Shown: piece by piece, positions 16,258 to 25,807 of the stretch
How positions within the stretch are numbered: position 1 is the stretch's first letter
Layout: every line of letters begins with the position of its first letter
Source: Thermohalobaculum sp039513195
GTDB lineage: Bacteria > Pseudomonadota > Alphaproteobacteria > Rhodobacterales > Rhodobacteraceae
Assembly (NCBI GenBank): GCA_039513195.1
Contig: JBCCRM010000022.1
Span: 17,392 to 81,391, forward strand
DNA length: 64,000 nt
Reading direction: 5' to 3'
Notes under the pieces: generated by a model
Told to the model about the DNA's origin: nothing
The model's database searches: none
Seen by the model: only the letters and a program-made list of their open reading frames with translations
Position numbers and translations under genes: made by a program

Positions 16258-18731
16258 ACCGATTCCGTTGGACCCTTGCGACGCTGATCGGCCATTGGCG
16301 GCGGCGGCCGGGTCAGGCGCTGACCCTTGCGGTGGGGCTGGCGCTCGCCACCGCATTGTGGAGCGGCGTGCAAGCGCTGAACGCCCAGGCGAAGACGAGC
16401 TACGACAAGGCGGCGGCGATGCTCGGCGGGCCCACGACGCCGATCCTGCTGAGCCGATCAGCCTCCCGCTTCGGGCAGGAAGAACATGTCGCCTTGCGCC
16501 GCGCCGGCTGGAAGGTCTCGCCGGTGCTGGAGGGGCGGGTTAGGGTCAATGAGGCAAGGCTCCGCCTGCTCGGCATCGATCCGGTAACGTTGCCTGCCAC
16601 CGCCATGGTCTTCGCGGCCGAGGAGGGGGAGGAGGACGGTCCCGATTTCGTCGAATTCCTGACACCTCCCGGCATCGCCTTCATCGCGCCGGAAACCATG
16701 GCCCGCCTCGGTCTCTCCCCCGGCGACCGCGCAGTCGCCGAGGACGGGACGGTCCTGCCGCCGCTGGAGCCTCGCAGCACCCTGGCCGACGGGGTGCTCG
16801 TGGTCGATATCGGCGTGGCGCAGGGTCTCTTGGATGCGCCGGGGCTGGTCTCCCGCCTGCTGATCGACCCGGATGCGCAACCGGGTACGGCCCCGATTGT
16901 CGAGGTGACCGGGGATCGCCTCCGCCGAATCGAGCCGCAGGAGACCGGGGATCTGGAGCGGCTGACCGAGAGCTTCCACCTGAACCTGACGGCCTTCGGG
17001 TTCCTGTCGTTCTTTGTTGGGCTCTTTATCGTCCACGGTGCCATCGGGCTCGCCTTCGAACAGCGGCGCAGCATGTTCCGGACGCTGCGCGCCTGTGGTG
17101 TCTCGGCCCGCGGATTAGCGGTCACGCTGTTGGCGGAGTTGCTGGCAATTGCCGTTCTCGCAGGCCTCGCGGGCACGGCACTCGGTTATCTGATGGCAGC
17201 AGCACTGCTGCCCGATGTCGCGGCGAGCCTCCGCGGTCTTTACGGCGCGCCGGTGGCGGGCGAGCTGTCATTGCGGCCATCCTGGTGGCTGCTTGGCATC
17301 GCGATCAGCGCCCTCGGCGCCCTTGTCGCAGCGGCGGGGAGCCTGTGGCGCGCCTATCGCCTGCCGATCCTCGCTGCCGCCCAACCCTATGCGTGGCAGG
17401 AGGCCCAGCGAGCCTGGCTCCGCGGTCAGGGTGCCTTGGCCGGCGGAGTGCTTCTCGTGGGTGCCGTGGCGCTGGTATTCGGCGACGGGCTGATCGCCGG
17501 CTTCGCCGTAATGGCGGCGCTGCTTATCGGGGCGGCGCTGCTGTTGCCGAGCGTCCTAAGCGCCGCACTGCGCCTCGGCGAGGCGCAATCCCAAGGCGCC
17601 GTCGCCCGGTGGTTCTGGGCCGACAGCCGCCAGCAGCTCTCTGGCCTGTCGCTGGCGCTGATGGCGCTGTTGCTGGCGCTTGCGGTCAACATCGGTGTCG
17701 GCACAATGGTCGGCAGTTTCCGCACCACCTTCCTCGGCTGGCTCGACCAGCGCCTCGCAGCCGAGATCTATTTCGACGCCACCGATGCGGCGCAGGCGGA
17801 GGAGATTACAGACTGGCTCGCCGCCGAGCCTGCAGTGACGGCGATCCTGCCGAGTTGGGACAACGACACGAGGATCGGTGGCTGGCCGGCCGAAGTGCGG
17901 GGCTATGCCGATCACGCGACCTATCGCGAAACCTGGCCAATGCTCGAGGCTCTTCCCGATGCCTGGGACAGGGTCTTCGGCGGTGGAGCTGTGTTGATGA
18001 GCGAGCAGCTTGCCCGGCGGCTCGACCGCACGGTGGGCGATGGCCTGGATTTGCGCGGCGAGACGGGCGATTGGCACGCGGAGATCGTTGGGATCTACCC
18101 CGACTACGGCAATCCGAACGGGCAGCTTTTCGTCTCGGCTGACACGCTTACTCGGCATTGGCCGTCCACCGAGCGGACCGGGTTCAGCCTGCGAGTCGAC
18201 CCCGGCGAAACCGATGCGTTGGTCGAGCGGATGGTGGCGCGCTTCGATCTCGGCCCGACGCGGATCATCGATCAGGGGAGTTTGAAGGCGGAATCGCGCC
18301 GGATTTTTGAGAACACTTTCGCCGTGACCTCGGCGCTGAATGTCTTCACTCTGGCAGTGGCGGCGGTCGCTTTGTTGACCAGTCTTACCACGCTTGGCGC
18401 TCTGCGGCTGCCGCAGCTTGCGCCCCTCTGGGCGATGGGAGTGACCCGTCGGCGGTTGGCTCTGATCGAGCTTGGCAAGACATTGTCGCTCGCCTTCTTC
18501 ACGGCAGTGGTAGCGCTGCCTCTCGGTCTGTTGGTGGCCTGGTGCCTGGTCGATGTGATCAATGTCCATGCCTTCGGCTGGCGGCTGCCGCTGACTGTGT
18601 TCCCGGTCGACTGGCTCAGGCTCGCAGTATTGGCGGTGGTCGCGGCGGGGCTCGCCGCCGCGATCCCGGTGATCCGCCTGCGCCGCACACCCCCTGCACA
18701 ACTGGTCAAGGTGTTCGCCGATGAGAGATGA
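16254..18731 (+). CDS. ABC transporter permease with two FtsX-like domains
   Basis: An 825-aa membrane protein. A first TM near residues 20-40 is followed by a large extracytoplasmic domain. A cluster of three TMs (FLSFFVGLFIVHGAIGLAF and following) makes the first FtsX unit. A second TM set near 460-500 and the C-terminal FtsX unit (LAVAAVALLTSLTTLG onward) complete a fused permease equal to two half-size subunits. It pairs with the ATPase at 15604. The architecture matches permeases of the AttEFGH/LolCE/DevC type that extract or move lipids or hydrophobic molecules. Start overlaps the ATPase stop by 4 nt. Confidence 0.85.
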   Translation: MNRFRWTLATLIGHWRRRPGQALTLAVGLALATALWSGVQALNAQAKTSYDKAAAMLGGPTTPILLSRSASRFGQEEHVALRRAGWKVSPVLEGRVRVNEARLRLLGIDPVTLPATAMVFAAEEGEEDGPDFVEFLTPPGIAFIAPETMARLGLSPGDRAVAEDGTVLPPLEPRSTLADGVLVVDIGVAQGLLDAPGLVSRLLIDPDAQPGTAPIVEVTGDRLRRIEPQETGDLERLTESFHLNLTAFGFLSFFVGLFIVHGAIGLAFEQRRSMFRTLRACGVSARGLAVTLLAELLAIAVLAGLAGTALGYLMAAALLPDVAASLRGLYGAPVAGELSLRPSWWLLGIAISALGALVAAAGSLWRAYRLPILAAAQPYAWQEAQRAWLRGQGALAGGVLLVGAVALVFGDGLIAGFAVMAALLIGAALLLPSVLSAALRLGEAQSQGAVARWFWADSRQQLSGLSLALMALLLALAVNIGVGTMVGSFRTTFLGWLDQRLAAEIYFDATDAAQAEEITDWLAAEPAVTAILPSWDNDTRIGGWPAEVRGYADHATYRETWPMLEALPDAWDRVFGGGAVLMSEQLARRLDRTVGDGLDLRGETGDWHAEIVGIYPDYGNPNGQLFVSADTLTRHWPSTERTGFSLRVDPGETDALVERMVARFDLGPTRIIDQGSLKAESRRIFENTFAVTSALNVFTLAVAAVALLTSLTTLGALRLPQLAPLWAMGVTRRRLALIELGKTLSLAFFTAVVALPLGLLVAWCLVDVINVHAFGWRLPLTVFPVDWLRLAVLAVVAAGLAAAIPVIRLRRTPPAQLVKVFADER

Positions 18732-19875
18732 GACGACAACGGCGATTGTGGGAGCGCCGCAAACCCGCCACCTCCCCCACCCACCCACCCTTGGTCGGTG
18801 GCGGGTTTGCGGATGGTTCTTGGCCTGCGCGCTGATCTGGGCGGCGGCCCTCCCTGGGAGTGGGTTGGCCCAGGGCTACGGTGGCCTAAGCGATCCCGGC
18901 GAGGGTTTCGCCCTGCCGGACCCGGATGCCTTTCTCACCTTCCCGAAGGACCACGGCGCCCACCCGGAGTTCCGCATCGAGTGGTGGTACGTGACCGCCA
19001 ATCTTGAAGGGCCGGACGGCACCCCCTACGGCGTGCAATGGACGCTGTTCCGCCAGGCCCTTGCGCCCGGACCGCAGCGGGAGGGCTGGGCCCGGCAGCA
19101 GTTCTGGATGGCCCATTCGGCCGTGACCGGCGCCAATTTCCACTATCATGCGGAGACCTTCGCCCGGGGCGGGATCGGCCAGGCGGGGGTGGAAGCGGTG
19201 CCGTTCCGCGCCTGGATCGACGACTGGCACATGGCGAGCCTGTCGGACGACCCCGAGGCCGGAATCGGCGATGTCGAGATGACCGCTCGGGGGAATGCTT
19301 TTTCCTATCGACTGCGCCTGACGACCGGGGCAGCGCCGGTGCTGCAGGGCGACCGCGGCTACAGCCTGAAATCGGAGGCGGGCCAGGCGTCGCACTATGT
19401 CAGTCAGCCCTTCTTCGCGGTCGAGGGATCGATCACGGTCGAGGACCGTGAGATCCCAGTGACGGGTCGTGCCTGGCTCGACCGGGAGTGGAGCAGCCAG
19501 TATCTGGCGGCAGATCAGGAGGGATGGGACTGGATCTCGCTGCATCTCGACACCGGCGACAAGCTGATGATGTTCCGGCTGCGGCAGGGGGATGGGGATC
19601 ATTACTTCACCGGAAATTGGATCACCGCGGAGGGGCGATCGAAGGTGCTCCGGCCGGGCTCTCTGCGGATGGAGCCCTTGGCCTGGACGGACATTGGCGA
19701 ACGCCGGCTACCCACCAGTTGGGCTATTCAGGTGCCAGGCCATGACCTTGCGATTGAGACCGTGCCGCTGAACCCACAGGCCTGGATGGGAACGACCTTC
19801 GGCTATTGGGAGGGGCCAGTGACGGCGATCGGCAGCCATGCGGCGATCGGATATCTGGAGATGACCGGTTACTGA
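18721..19875 (+). CDS. AttH-like / carotenoid 1,2-hydratase-like lipocalin protein
   Basis: A 384-aa exported protein with lipocalin-like AttH/CrtC domains. Motifs FPKDHGAHPEFRIEWWYVT near the N-terminus of the mature part, RAWLDREWSSQYL in the middle and YWEGPV near the end are family hallmarks. The hydrophobic stretch (WFLACALIWAAALPGSGLAQ) is a signal peptide. About 30 residues precede it, and this stretch is encoded by a 56-bp palindromic repeat (18757-18812), so the real start may be downstream of ATG 18721. ATG 18721 overlaps the permease stop. AttH-type proteins accompany this kind of ABC exporter, so it probably handles the exported hydrophobic substrate in the periplasm. Confidence 0.78.
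   Translation: MRDETTTAIVGAPQTRHLPHPPTLGRWRVCGWFLACALIWAAALPGSGLAQGYGGLSDPGEGFALPDPDAFLTFPKDHGAHPEFRIEWWYVTANLEGPDGTPYGVQWTLFRQALAPGPQREGWARQQFWMAHSAVTGANFHYHAETFARGGIGQAGVEAVPFRAWIDDWHMASLSDDPEAGIGDVEMTARGNAFSYRLRLTTGAAPVLQGDRGYSLKSEAGQASHYVSQPFFAVEGSITVEDREIPVTGRAWLDREWSSQYLAADQEGWDWISLHLDTGDKLMMFRLRQGDGDHYFTGNWITAEGRSKVLRPGSLRMEPLAWTDIGERRLPTSWAIQVPGHDLAIETVPLNPQAWMGTTFGYWEGPVTAIGSHAAIGYLEMTGY
18757..18812. repeat. Palindromic hairpin repeat, member A
   Basis: Perfect 16-bp arms (18757-18772 and 18797-18812, CCGCAAACCCGCCACC and its complement) enclose a 24-nt C-rich loop. The core around the left arm and loop (CCCGCCACCTCCCCC then CACCCACCCACCC) is nearly the same as in the hairpin at 63620-63678 and resembles the reverse strand of 58691-58762. 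The repeat lies inside the start of the AttH-like gene, just after the permease stop. It is a mobile or structural repeat of REP-like type. Confidence 0.75.
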
Positions 19876-19941
19876 CGGCGGCAGGCCTGCGGCGGTGCCG
19901 CGTTGCAGGGAGTTCCGCCCGGGCTGCGCCCGGCCGTCCGA

Positions 19942-20112
19942 GGCGCCGCGGCAAACGCATGCACCCCTGGCACCATCTCGCCCGCGGCGGGCTGATGGGT
20001 CAGCGCGGGCGGCAGCGCCGCGGGGCGCCCGCGGCCGTCCCACATGCGCAGATGGCAGCAACCGCGCCGCGGGCGCCGATCCAGCAACCAGCCGGGAGCC
20101 CGACGCGGCGCC
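19942..20112 (+). repeat. 171-bp inverted-repeat-ended element, copy 2
   Basis: The segment starts GGCGCCGCGGC (19942-19952) and ends GACGCGGCGCC (20102-20112), so its ends form an inverted repeat with one mismatch, like copy 1 at 13149-13318. Along its length the plus strand aligns with the minus strand of copy 1, and the lengths are 171 and 170 bp. It fills most of the space between the AttH-like gene and the convergent GlcG-like gene. The flanking 19876-19941 is GC-rich and I see no gene in it. Confidence 0.6.
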
Positions 20113-20137
20113 ACCGCGGCCGGTCAGCGCGCGCCAG

Positions 20138-20569
20138 TCAACCGGGATCGGCCGTGAAACCGGCTGCCCGGATCGCCGCGACGGCTGCCGCCTCGTCATT
20201 GTCCGAGCTGTCCCCGGTGATCCCAACTGCGCCCAGGATCGCACCGTCCGCATCCTTGACCAGCACACCGCCCGGCACGGGCACCAGCCCGCCATCGGCC
20301 GCCCCATTCACCGCCAACACAAAGTAGGCCTGTGCCTCCGCCCGATTCATGATCGCCCTGCTGCCGATCCCAAGCCCCAACGCGCCGTTCGCCTTCCCGA
20401 AGGCGATCTGGAAACGCATGTTCGACGCACCGTCCTCACGCTCGAAGGCTTTCACGTGGCCGCCCGCGTCGAGCACGATGACCGAGAGCGGCTTTAGCCC
20501 CATCTCCTGCCCCTTAGCCCGAGCCGTGGCGACGATCTCCCGCGCCTTATCCAATGTCAGTGCCGTCAT
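20138..20569 (-). CDS. GlcG/HbpS-like heme-degrading-domain protein (DUF336)
   Basis: A 143-aa protein of the GlcG/HbpS family, with ALTLDKAREIVATARAKG at the N-terminus and PLSVIVLDAGGHVKAFERED following. VPVPGGVLVKDADGAILGAVG and TGDSSDNDEAAAVAAI complete the domain. Family members bind heme or cobalamin, or accompany glycolate/glyoxylate enzymes as GlcG. It lies 86 nt downstream of malate synthase G on the same strand, repeating the glcG-glcB linkage of the E. coli glc locus. ATG 20569 gives the normal length. Confidence 0.85.
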   Translation of the reverse strand: MTALTLDKAREIVATARAKGQEMGLKPLSVIVLDAGGHVKAFEREDGASNMRFQIAFGKANGALGLGIGSRAIMNRAEAQAYFVLAVNGAADGGLVPVPGGVLVKDADGAILGAVGITGDSSDNDEAAAVAAIRAAGFTADPG

Positions 20570-20655
20570 CGCCGCTTGTCTCCCATTATCTCTGCTGTCT
20601 TCCGCGCCGGCCGCTCGATCACCGGGATCGTGCCCCGCACATGACTGCCGACCGC

Positions 20656-22854
20656 TCAGACCGCCGCCTTCACGGTTTGCCGGTGGGCATGGAGCAGCGG
20701 CTCGGTGTATCCGCTCGGCTGGGCGGCACCTTTGAAGATTAGATCGCAGGCCGCCTGGAAGGCCGCGCCGTCGAAATCCGGCGCCATCGGCCGGTACTCC
20801 GGATCGCCCGCATTCTGCCGGTCCACAATCTCCGCCATGCGGCGTAAGGTCTGCATCACTTGCGCCGCTGTCGTCACCCCATGCATCAGCCAATTCGCGA
20901 TGTGCTGCGAGGAAATCCGTAGCGTCGCCCGGTCCTCCATCAGCCCGACATCGTTGATATCCGGCACCTTTGAGCAGCCGACGCCGAGATCGACCCAGCG
21001 CACCACATAGCCCAGGATCCCTTGGCAGTTGTTGTCAAGTTCCGCCTGCACCTGCTCAGCCGACCAGTTCTCGCCGATCGCGAGCGGAACGGTGAGGATC
21101 GCGCCCAAATCCGCCCGCGCTCGCTGGCTGAGTTGCGCCTGGCGGCCGATCACATTGACCCGGTGGTAGTGCAGCGCATGCAGCGTCGCCGCCGTCGGCG
21201 AAGGCACCCAAGCAGTGTTGGCGCCCGCCAGCGGATGGCCGACCTTCTGGTCCAGCATCGCCTCCATCAGATCCGGCATCGCCCACATGCCCTTGCCGAT
21301 CTGCGCCACCCCCTGCAGCCCGCAGGCGAGGCCGATATCCACATTCCAATCCTCGTAGGCCTTGATCCAGGGTTGGGCCTTCATGTCGGCCTTGCGGATC
21401 ATCGGACCCGCCTGCATGGCGGTGTGGATCTCGTCGCCAGTGCGGTCGAGGAAGCCGGTGTTGATGAAGGCGACCCGCGATTTTGCAGCGCGGATGCACT
21501 CCTTCAGGTTCACCGTCGTGCGGCGCTCCTCATCCATTATGCCGAGCTTGATGGTGTTCCGCGCCAGACCCAGCAGATCCTCTACCGCCGCCATCAGCGC
21601 ATCGGTATGGGCCACCTCCTCCGGCCCGTGGAGCTTCGGCTTCACGATATAGACGCTGCCGCTGCGCGAATTGCGCATCCCCTCGGTCTTGCGCAGATCC
21701 GCCATCGCGCAAAGCGTCGTGAAGGCAGCGTCCATGATCTCTTCGGGGATTTCGGAGCCGTCGGGCAGCGTGATCGCGGGGTTGGTCATCAACGGGCCGA
21801 CATTGCGGACGAGCATCAGCGAGCGGCCGGGCAACGCAAAGGCCGTGCCGTCCGGGGCAAGATACTCGCGGTCGGGGTTCAGGGCGCGGGTGAAGGTCTT
21901 GCCGTCCTTCGTCACCGCCTCGGTAAGATCGCCCCGCATTAGACCCAGCCAATTGCGATAGGTGGTGACCTTATCCTCTGCATCGACGGCGGCGACGGAG
22001 TCCTCGCAATCGCAGATCGTGGTCACGGCGGCCTCGAGCACCACATCCGCGAGGCCGAGACTGTCATGCCGCCCGATCGGGTGATCGAGGTTGATGGTAA
22101 GCTCGATATGCAGGTTGTTCCGGCGCAAAAGCACGGCGGAGGGATTGGCCGGATCGCCGCGATAGCCGACGAACTGCTGCGGATCGGCGAGGCCGGCGGT
22201 GTCTGCCCTCACGGTGACGCCATCCCGCGCCGTAAGTCCTGGGATCAACCGCACCTGCAGCGCGCCATCGACCACCGCCACGCCCTCGACATGGCCCCAG
22301 GCGAGCCCGGGTTCCGACAGCGGTATGATCCCGGTCAGATGCGCCTTGGTCCAGGTCACCACACGCCCGCCGCGGCGGCGATCATAGCTGCCCTTGGGCG
22401 CCGGCGTACCCAGGGCATCCGTCCCGTAAAGCGCATCGTAGAGCGAGCCCCAGCGCGCATTACCGGCATTGATTGCGAAGCGAGCATTCATCACCGGCAC
22501 CACGAGTTGCGGGCCGGCCACCCGGGCGAACTCCCGATCGACATTCGGCGTGTCGATGGTGAAGTCCGGCCCCTCCGGCACCAGATATCCGATCTCGCGC
22601 AGGAAAGCTGTGTAGGCGTCGTGGTCCACCGGCTTGCCGCGGTTCTGCCGGTACCAATCGTCGATCTGTGCCTGAAGCGCGTCGCGTTTGGCGATCAGGG
22701 CACGGTTCTGCGGGGCAAAGCGTTTGGCGATGTCGGCGAAACCTGGCCAGAAGCGGTCCGCTTTCAGGCCCGTGCCGGCCAGCGCCTCGGTCTCCACAAA
22801 ATCGCGCAGCACCGTGGCGACCCGCAGACCTGCAATTTCGACTTCCCCGGACAT
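20656..22854 (-). CDS. glcB: Malate synthase G
   Basis: A 732-aa malate synthase of the large monomeric G type. It condenses glyoxylate with acetyl-CoA to malate. Conserved stretches include EDSVAAVDAEDKV, DRTGDEIHTAMQAGPM, AGANTAWVPSPTAATLHALHYH and GILGYVVRWVDLGVGCSKVPD. The start is taken at the sixth codon of the longest frame (22854), because GAGGG lies correctly spaced before that ATG; the alternative is 22869. GlcG-like protein is encoded downstream. With aceK at 11246 it points to active glyoxylate metabolism. Confidence 0.95.
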   Translation of the reverse strand: MSGEVEIAGLRVATVLRDFVETEALAGTGLKADRFWPGFADIAKRFAPQNRALIAKRDALQAQIDDWYRQNRGKPVDHDAYTAFLREIGYLVPEGPDFTIDTPNVDREFARVAGPQLVVPVMNARFAINAGNARWGSLYDALYGTDALGTPAPKGSYDRRRGGRVVTWTKAHLTGIIPLSEPGLAWGHVEGVAVVDGALQVRLIPGLTARDGVTVRADTAGLADPQQFVGYRGDPANPSAVLLRRNNLHIELTINLDHPIGRHDSLGLADVVLEAAVTTICDCEDSVAAVDAEDKVTTYRNWLGLMRGDLTEAVTKDGKTFTRALNPDREYLAPDGTAFALPGRSLMLVRNVGPLMTNPAITLPDGSEIPEEIMDAAFTTLCAMADLRKTEGMRNSRSGSVYIVKPKLHGPEEVAHTDALMAAVEDLLGLARNTIKLGIMDEERRTTVNLKECIRAAKSRVAFINTGFLDRTGDEIHTAMQAGPMIRKADMKAQPWIKAYEDWNVDIGLACGLQGVAQIGKGMWAMPDLMEAMLDQKVGHPLAGANTAWVPSPTAATLHALHYHRVNVIGRQAQLSQRARADLGAILTVPLAIGENWSAEQVQAELDNNCQGILGYVVRWVDLGVGCSKVPDINDVGLMEDRATLRISSQHIANWLMHGVTTAAQVMQTLRRMAEIVDRQNAGDPEYRPMAPDFDGAAFQAACDLIFKGAAQPSGYTEPLLHAHRQTVKAAV

Positions 22855-22977
22855 ATCACCCTCATTCACCGAACGGTCATGCGGGGGCCGATACCGCCGC
22901 CGAAAAAAGGGCTCAAGCGATTTGGAACAGAGTTTCGTCTGCCGGAAGGACTCGGGCAGCGGCGTTGCCCGGGGGCC

Positions 22978-23400
22978 TCAGATGTCGCGATGCACTTTCT
23001 CACGCCGTTCGTGCTTTTCCTGCGCCTCCAGGCTCAGGGTCGCAATCGGCCTGGCATCCAAACGCTTCAACGAGATCGGATTGCCAGTATCTTCGCAATA
23101 TCCATAGGTGCCGTCTTCGATCCGCCGAAGGGCCGCGTCGATCTTCGAGATGAGCTTGCGCTGACGATCGCGGGTCCGAAGCTCCAGCGCGCGATCCGTC
23201 TCGGCCGAAGCGCGGTCTGCAAGATCGGCGATGTTCTGCGCCGAGTCTTGGAGCTGCGACAGCGTCTCGCGACTCTCGTCGAGGATCGAGTCTTTCCACG
23301 CCTCGAGCTTCCGGCGAAAATAACGCTTGTGCTTGTCGCACATAAACGGCTCGTCATCCGACGGGCGGTACTCAGAGTCGATCGGCGCTTCGACGTTCAT
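22978..23400 (-). CDS. dksA: DksA/TraR-family transcription factor
   Basis: A 140-aa (150 aa from 23430) DksA. The coiled coil spans roughly residues 30-100, and the globular end contains YGYCEDTGNPISLKRLDARP. Only one of the four zinc-finger cysteines remains in this segment, as in R. sphaeroides RSP_2654, which still works as DksA. It binds in the RNA polymerase secondary channel and acts with ppGpp on rRNA and amino-acid promoters. ATG 23400 has AGGGAAG about 10 nt upstream; in-frame ATGs at 23424 and 23430 are alternatives. Confidence 0.9.
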   Translation of the reverse strand: MNVEAPIDSEYRPSDDEPFMCDKHKRYFRRKLEAWKDSILDESRETLSQLQDSAQNIADLADRASAETDRALELRTRDRQRKLISKIDAALRRIEDGTYGYCEDTGNPISLKRLDARPIATLSLEAQEKHERREKVHRDI

Positions 23401-23623
23401 AACCGAGATCTTCCCTACGCTCATGCCCACACACCATGCCGAGGTAGCGGTTCTATATGCGCAACTTATTCCGTTGTCACGCCTTAAAACCGTTTAAGAA
23501 CTGGGATATACCCCGGAATGCGAGGGGATTTCCTCAACCGCCACAGTCATCGCATCCACAGAGTGGAAAACCGGCGTTTTCTCGCGGACCGATGGCGACA
23601 CCGACGAGACAGGAGCTGAATGG

Positions 23624-24466
<843 letters not shown>

Positions 24467-24476
24467 GGCAGCGCCC

Positions 24477-24845
24477 TCAGCCCCGCGGACGCGGGTGCAG
24501 CGCACCCCATTGCCCGAGCGCCTCGATCACTGCGCGCAGGTTCTGCCCCTTCTCCGTTAGGCTATATTCTACCCGTGGAGGTACGACCGCAAAGACCTCC
24601 CGGCGGAGGATGCCATCGGCCTCCAACTCGCGCAGTTGCTTGGTCAGGCTGCGCTGCGTGACCGTGCCGAGACGGCGCAACAGCTCGTTGAAGCGAAGCG
24701 TGTTCTGCAGCAGATGGAAGACGATCAGCCCCTTCCACTTGCCGGCGATCTGCTCCAAGGCGCCCTCGACTGGGCAGCCGCCGCTGCAATCATAGCGCTC
24801 GAAACGTGGCGTGGCCGGTTCGTCAGAGTGTTCTGCAGTATCCAT
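24477..24845 (-). CDS. HxlR-family transcriptional regulator
   Basis: A 122-aa winged-helix protein of the HxlR (DUF24) family. CPVEGALEQIAGKWKGLIVFHLL leads into the helix-turn-helix LRRLGTVTQRSLTKQLRELE, and the wing region has EVFAVVPPRVEYSLTEKG. Two Cys (in CSGGC just before the first helix) sit where HxlR/YodB proteins hold their redox- or electrophile-sensing cysteine. ATG 24845 is chosen over the longer frame because it begins shortly before the conserved region. It is divergent from the monooxygenase gene at 24942; the 96-bp gap probably holds a shared operator. Confidence 0.85.
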   Translation of the reverse strand: MDTAEHSDEPATPRFERYDCSGGCPVEGALEQIAGKWKGLIVFHLLQNTLRFNELLRRLGTVTQRSLTKQLRELEADGILRREVFAVVPPRVEYSLTEKGQNLRAVIEALGQWGALHPRPRG

Positions 24846-24941
24846 ATCGTGCCTATGGGCCAAAATTGTGCGTACTTGCAGTTCGGTCGCCTCCGGCTCA
24901 GATGCCAATGCCAATCCTAGATGTCAAACGGAGTTGACCGC

Positions 24942-25229
24942 ATGACCCTCACCATTCTTGCGCAGATCACCGCCGCGGCCGGCAAAGAAGACTTGGTTCG
25001 TTCCGAACTGGAAAAGCTGGTGCCCATCACCCGGGCGGAGGCCGGGTGTCTGCAATACGATCTCCATCTGGACAATGAAGTGCCGGGCTTTTTCGTGTTC
25101 TACGAGAACTGGGAGAGCCGGGACCTTTGGCAGACGCATATGAATGCGCCCCACCTCGCGGCATACATGGCCGCGACCGAAGGGGCCGTGGCAGAGTTCG
25201 TTCTCCACGAGATGACCAAGATCGCCTGA
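24942..25229 (+). CDS. Antibiotic biosynthesis monooxygenase-like (ABM/YgiN) protein
   Basis: A 95-aa ABM-fold protein: LTILAQITAAAGKEDLVRSELE, then the dimer-barrel strands (GCLQYDLHLDNEVPGFFVFY and ENWESRDLWQTHMNAPHL). YgiN-type members oxidise quinols or act on electrophilic compounds. It is divergently paired with an HxlR regulator, the usual arrangement for quinone/electrophile-inducible genes. ATG 24942 has GGAG 9 nt upstream, better than the GTG/ATG in frame at 24921. Confidence 0.85.
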   Translation: MTLTILAQITAAAGKEDLVRSELEKLVPITRAEAGCLQYDLHLDNEVPGFFVFYENWESRDLWQTHMNAPHLAAYMAATEGAVAEFVLHEMTKIA

Positions 25230-25366
25230 GCCCGCGCTGAGGCAGGGGCGGCACACCCCGCCCGAGCCGACCCCTGCCAGCCTTGACAGGACCGACCGCC
25301 TTGCGAACTCTCAGCATTCGCAGTGCGGTCGCAAAGACGTGTCCCCTGCCAGCAGATGGGGACGCT

Positions 25367-25807
25367 ATGAGATGCAGTGTCGAGCCGCTTCGGCGGGATC
25401 ACGAAGCGGCCTGGCGCGACCTCTGGGCCGCATATCTCGAATTCTACGAAACCAGCGTCTCAGAGGATGTTTACGCCACGACCTTCGATCGGCTACTCAG
25501 CCCGGAGGTGCCGGAGATGGGCGCCTTCGTTGCGGAGGTCGACAGGGCGCCTATGGGTTTGGTTCATTTTATCTTTCACCGTCATTGCTGGCGTATCGAA
25601 GATGTCTGCTATCTCCAGGACCTCTTCGTTGCTCCAGAAAGCCGTGGTACCGGTGCCGGTCGCGCGCTGATCGAGGCGGTTTATACCGAGGCGGATCGCC
25701 GTGGCTGCCCTTCGGTCTATTGGCTGACGCAGGACTTCAATGCCACGGCACGGCAGCTCTATGACCGGGTGGCGGGCTTGACGCCGTTTATCAAATACGC
25801 CCGATGA
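25367..25807 (+). CDS. GNAT family N-acetyltransferase
   Basis: A 146-aa GNAT acetyltransferase. The acetyl-CoA binding motif is LFVAPESRGTGAGRALIEAV (Q/RxxGxG/A), followed by YWLTQDFNATARQLYDRV. The substrate is unknown. ATG 25367 is close to the start of the domain with AGATGGGG upstream; the frame is open to 25283. Its TGA overlaps the ATG of the following lipoprotein gene (ATGA at 25804), so the two are coupled. Confidence 0.85.
   Translation: MRCSVEPLRRDHEAAWRDLWAAYLEFYETSVSEDVYATTFDRLLSPEVPEMGAFVAEVDRAPMGLVHFIFHRHCWRIEDVCYLQDLFVAPESRGTGAGRALIEAVYTEADRRGCPSVYWLTQDFNATARQLYDRVAGLTPFIKYAR

Noticed and set aside
24477..24845. Possible longer HxlR protein from 24914
   Set aside because: Extra residues lack conservation and the start at 24845 fits the family and leaves a promoter gap.
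25241..25278. GGCAGGGG/CCCCTGCC inverted repeat after the ABM gene as a terminator
   Set aside because: Stem is interrupted after 8 bp and no T tract follows; too weak to call.
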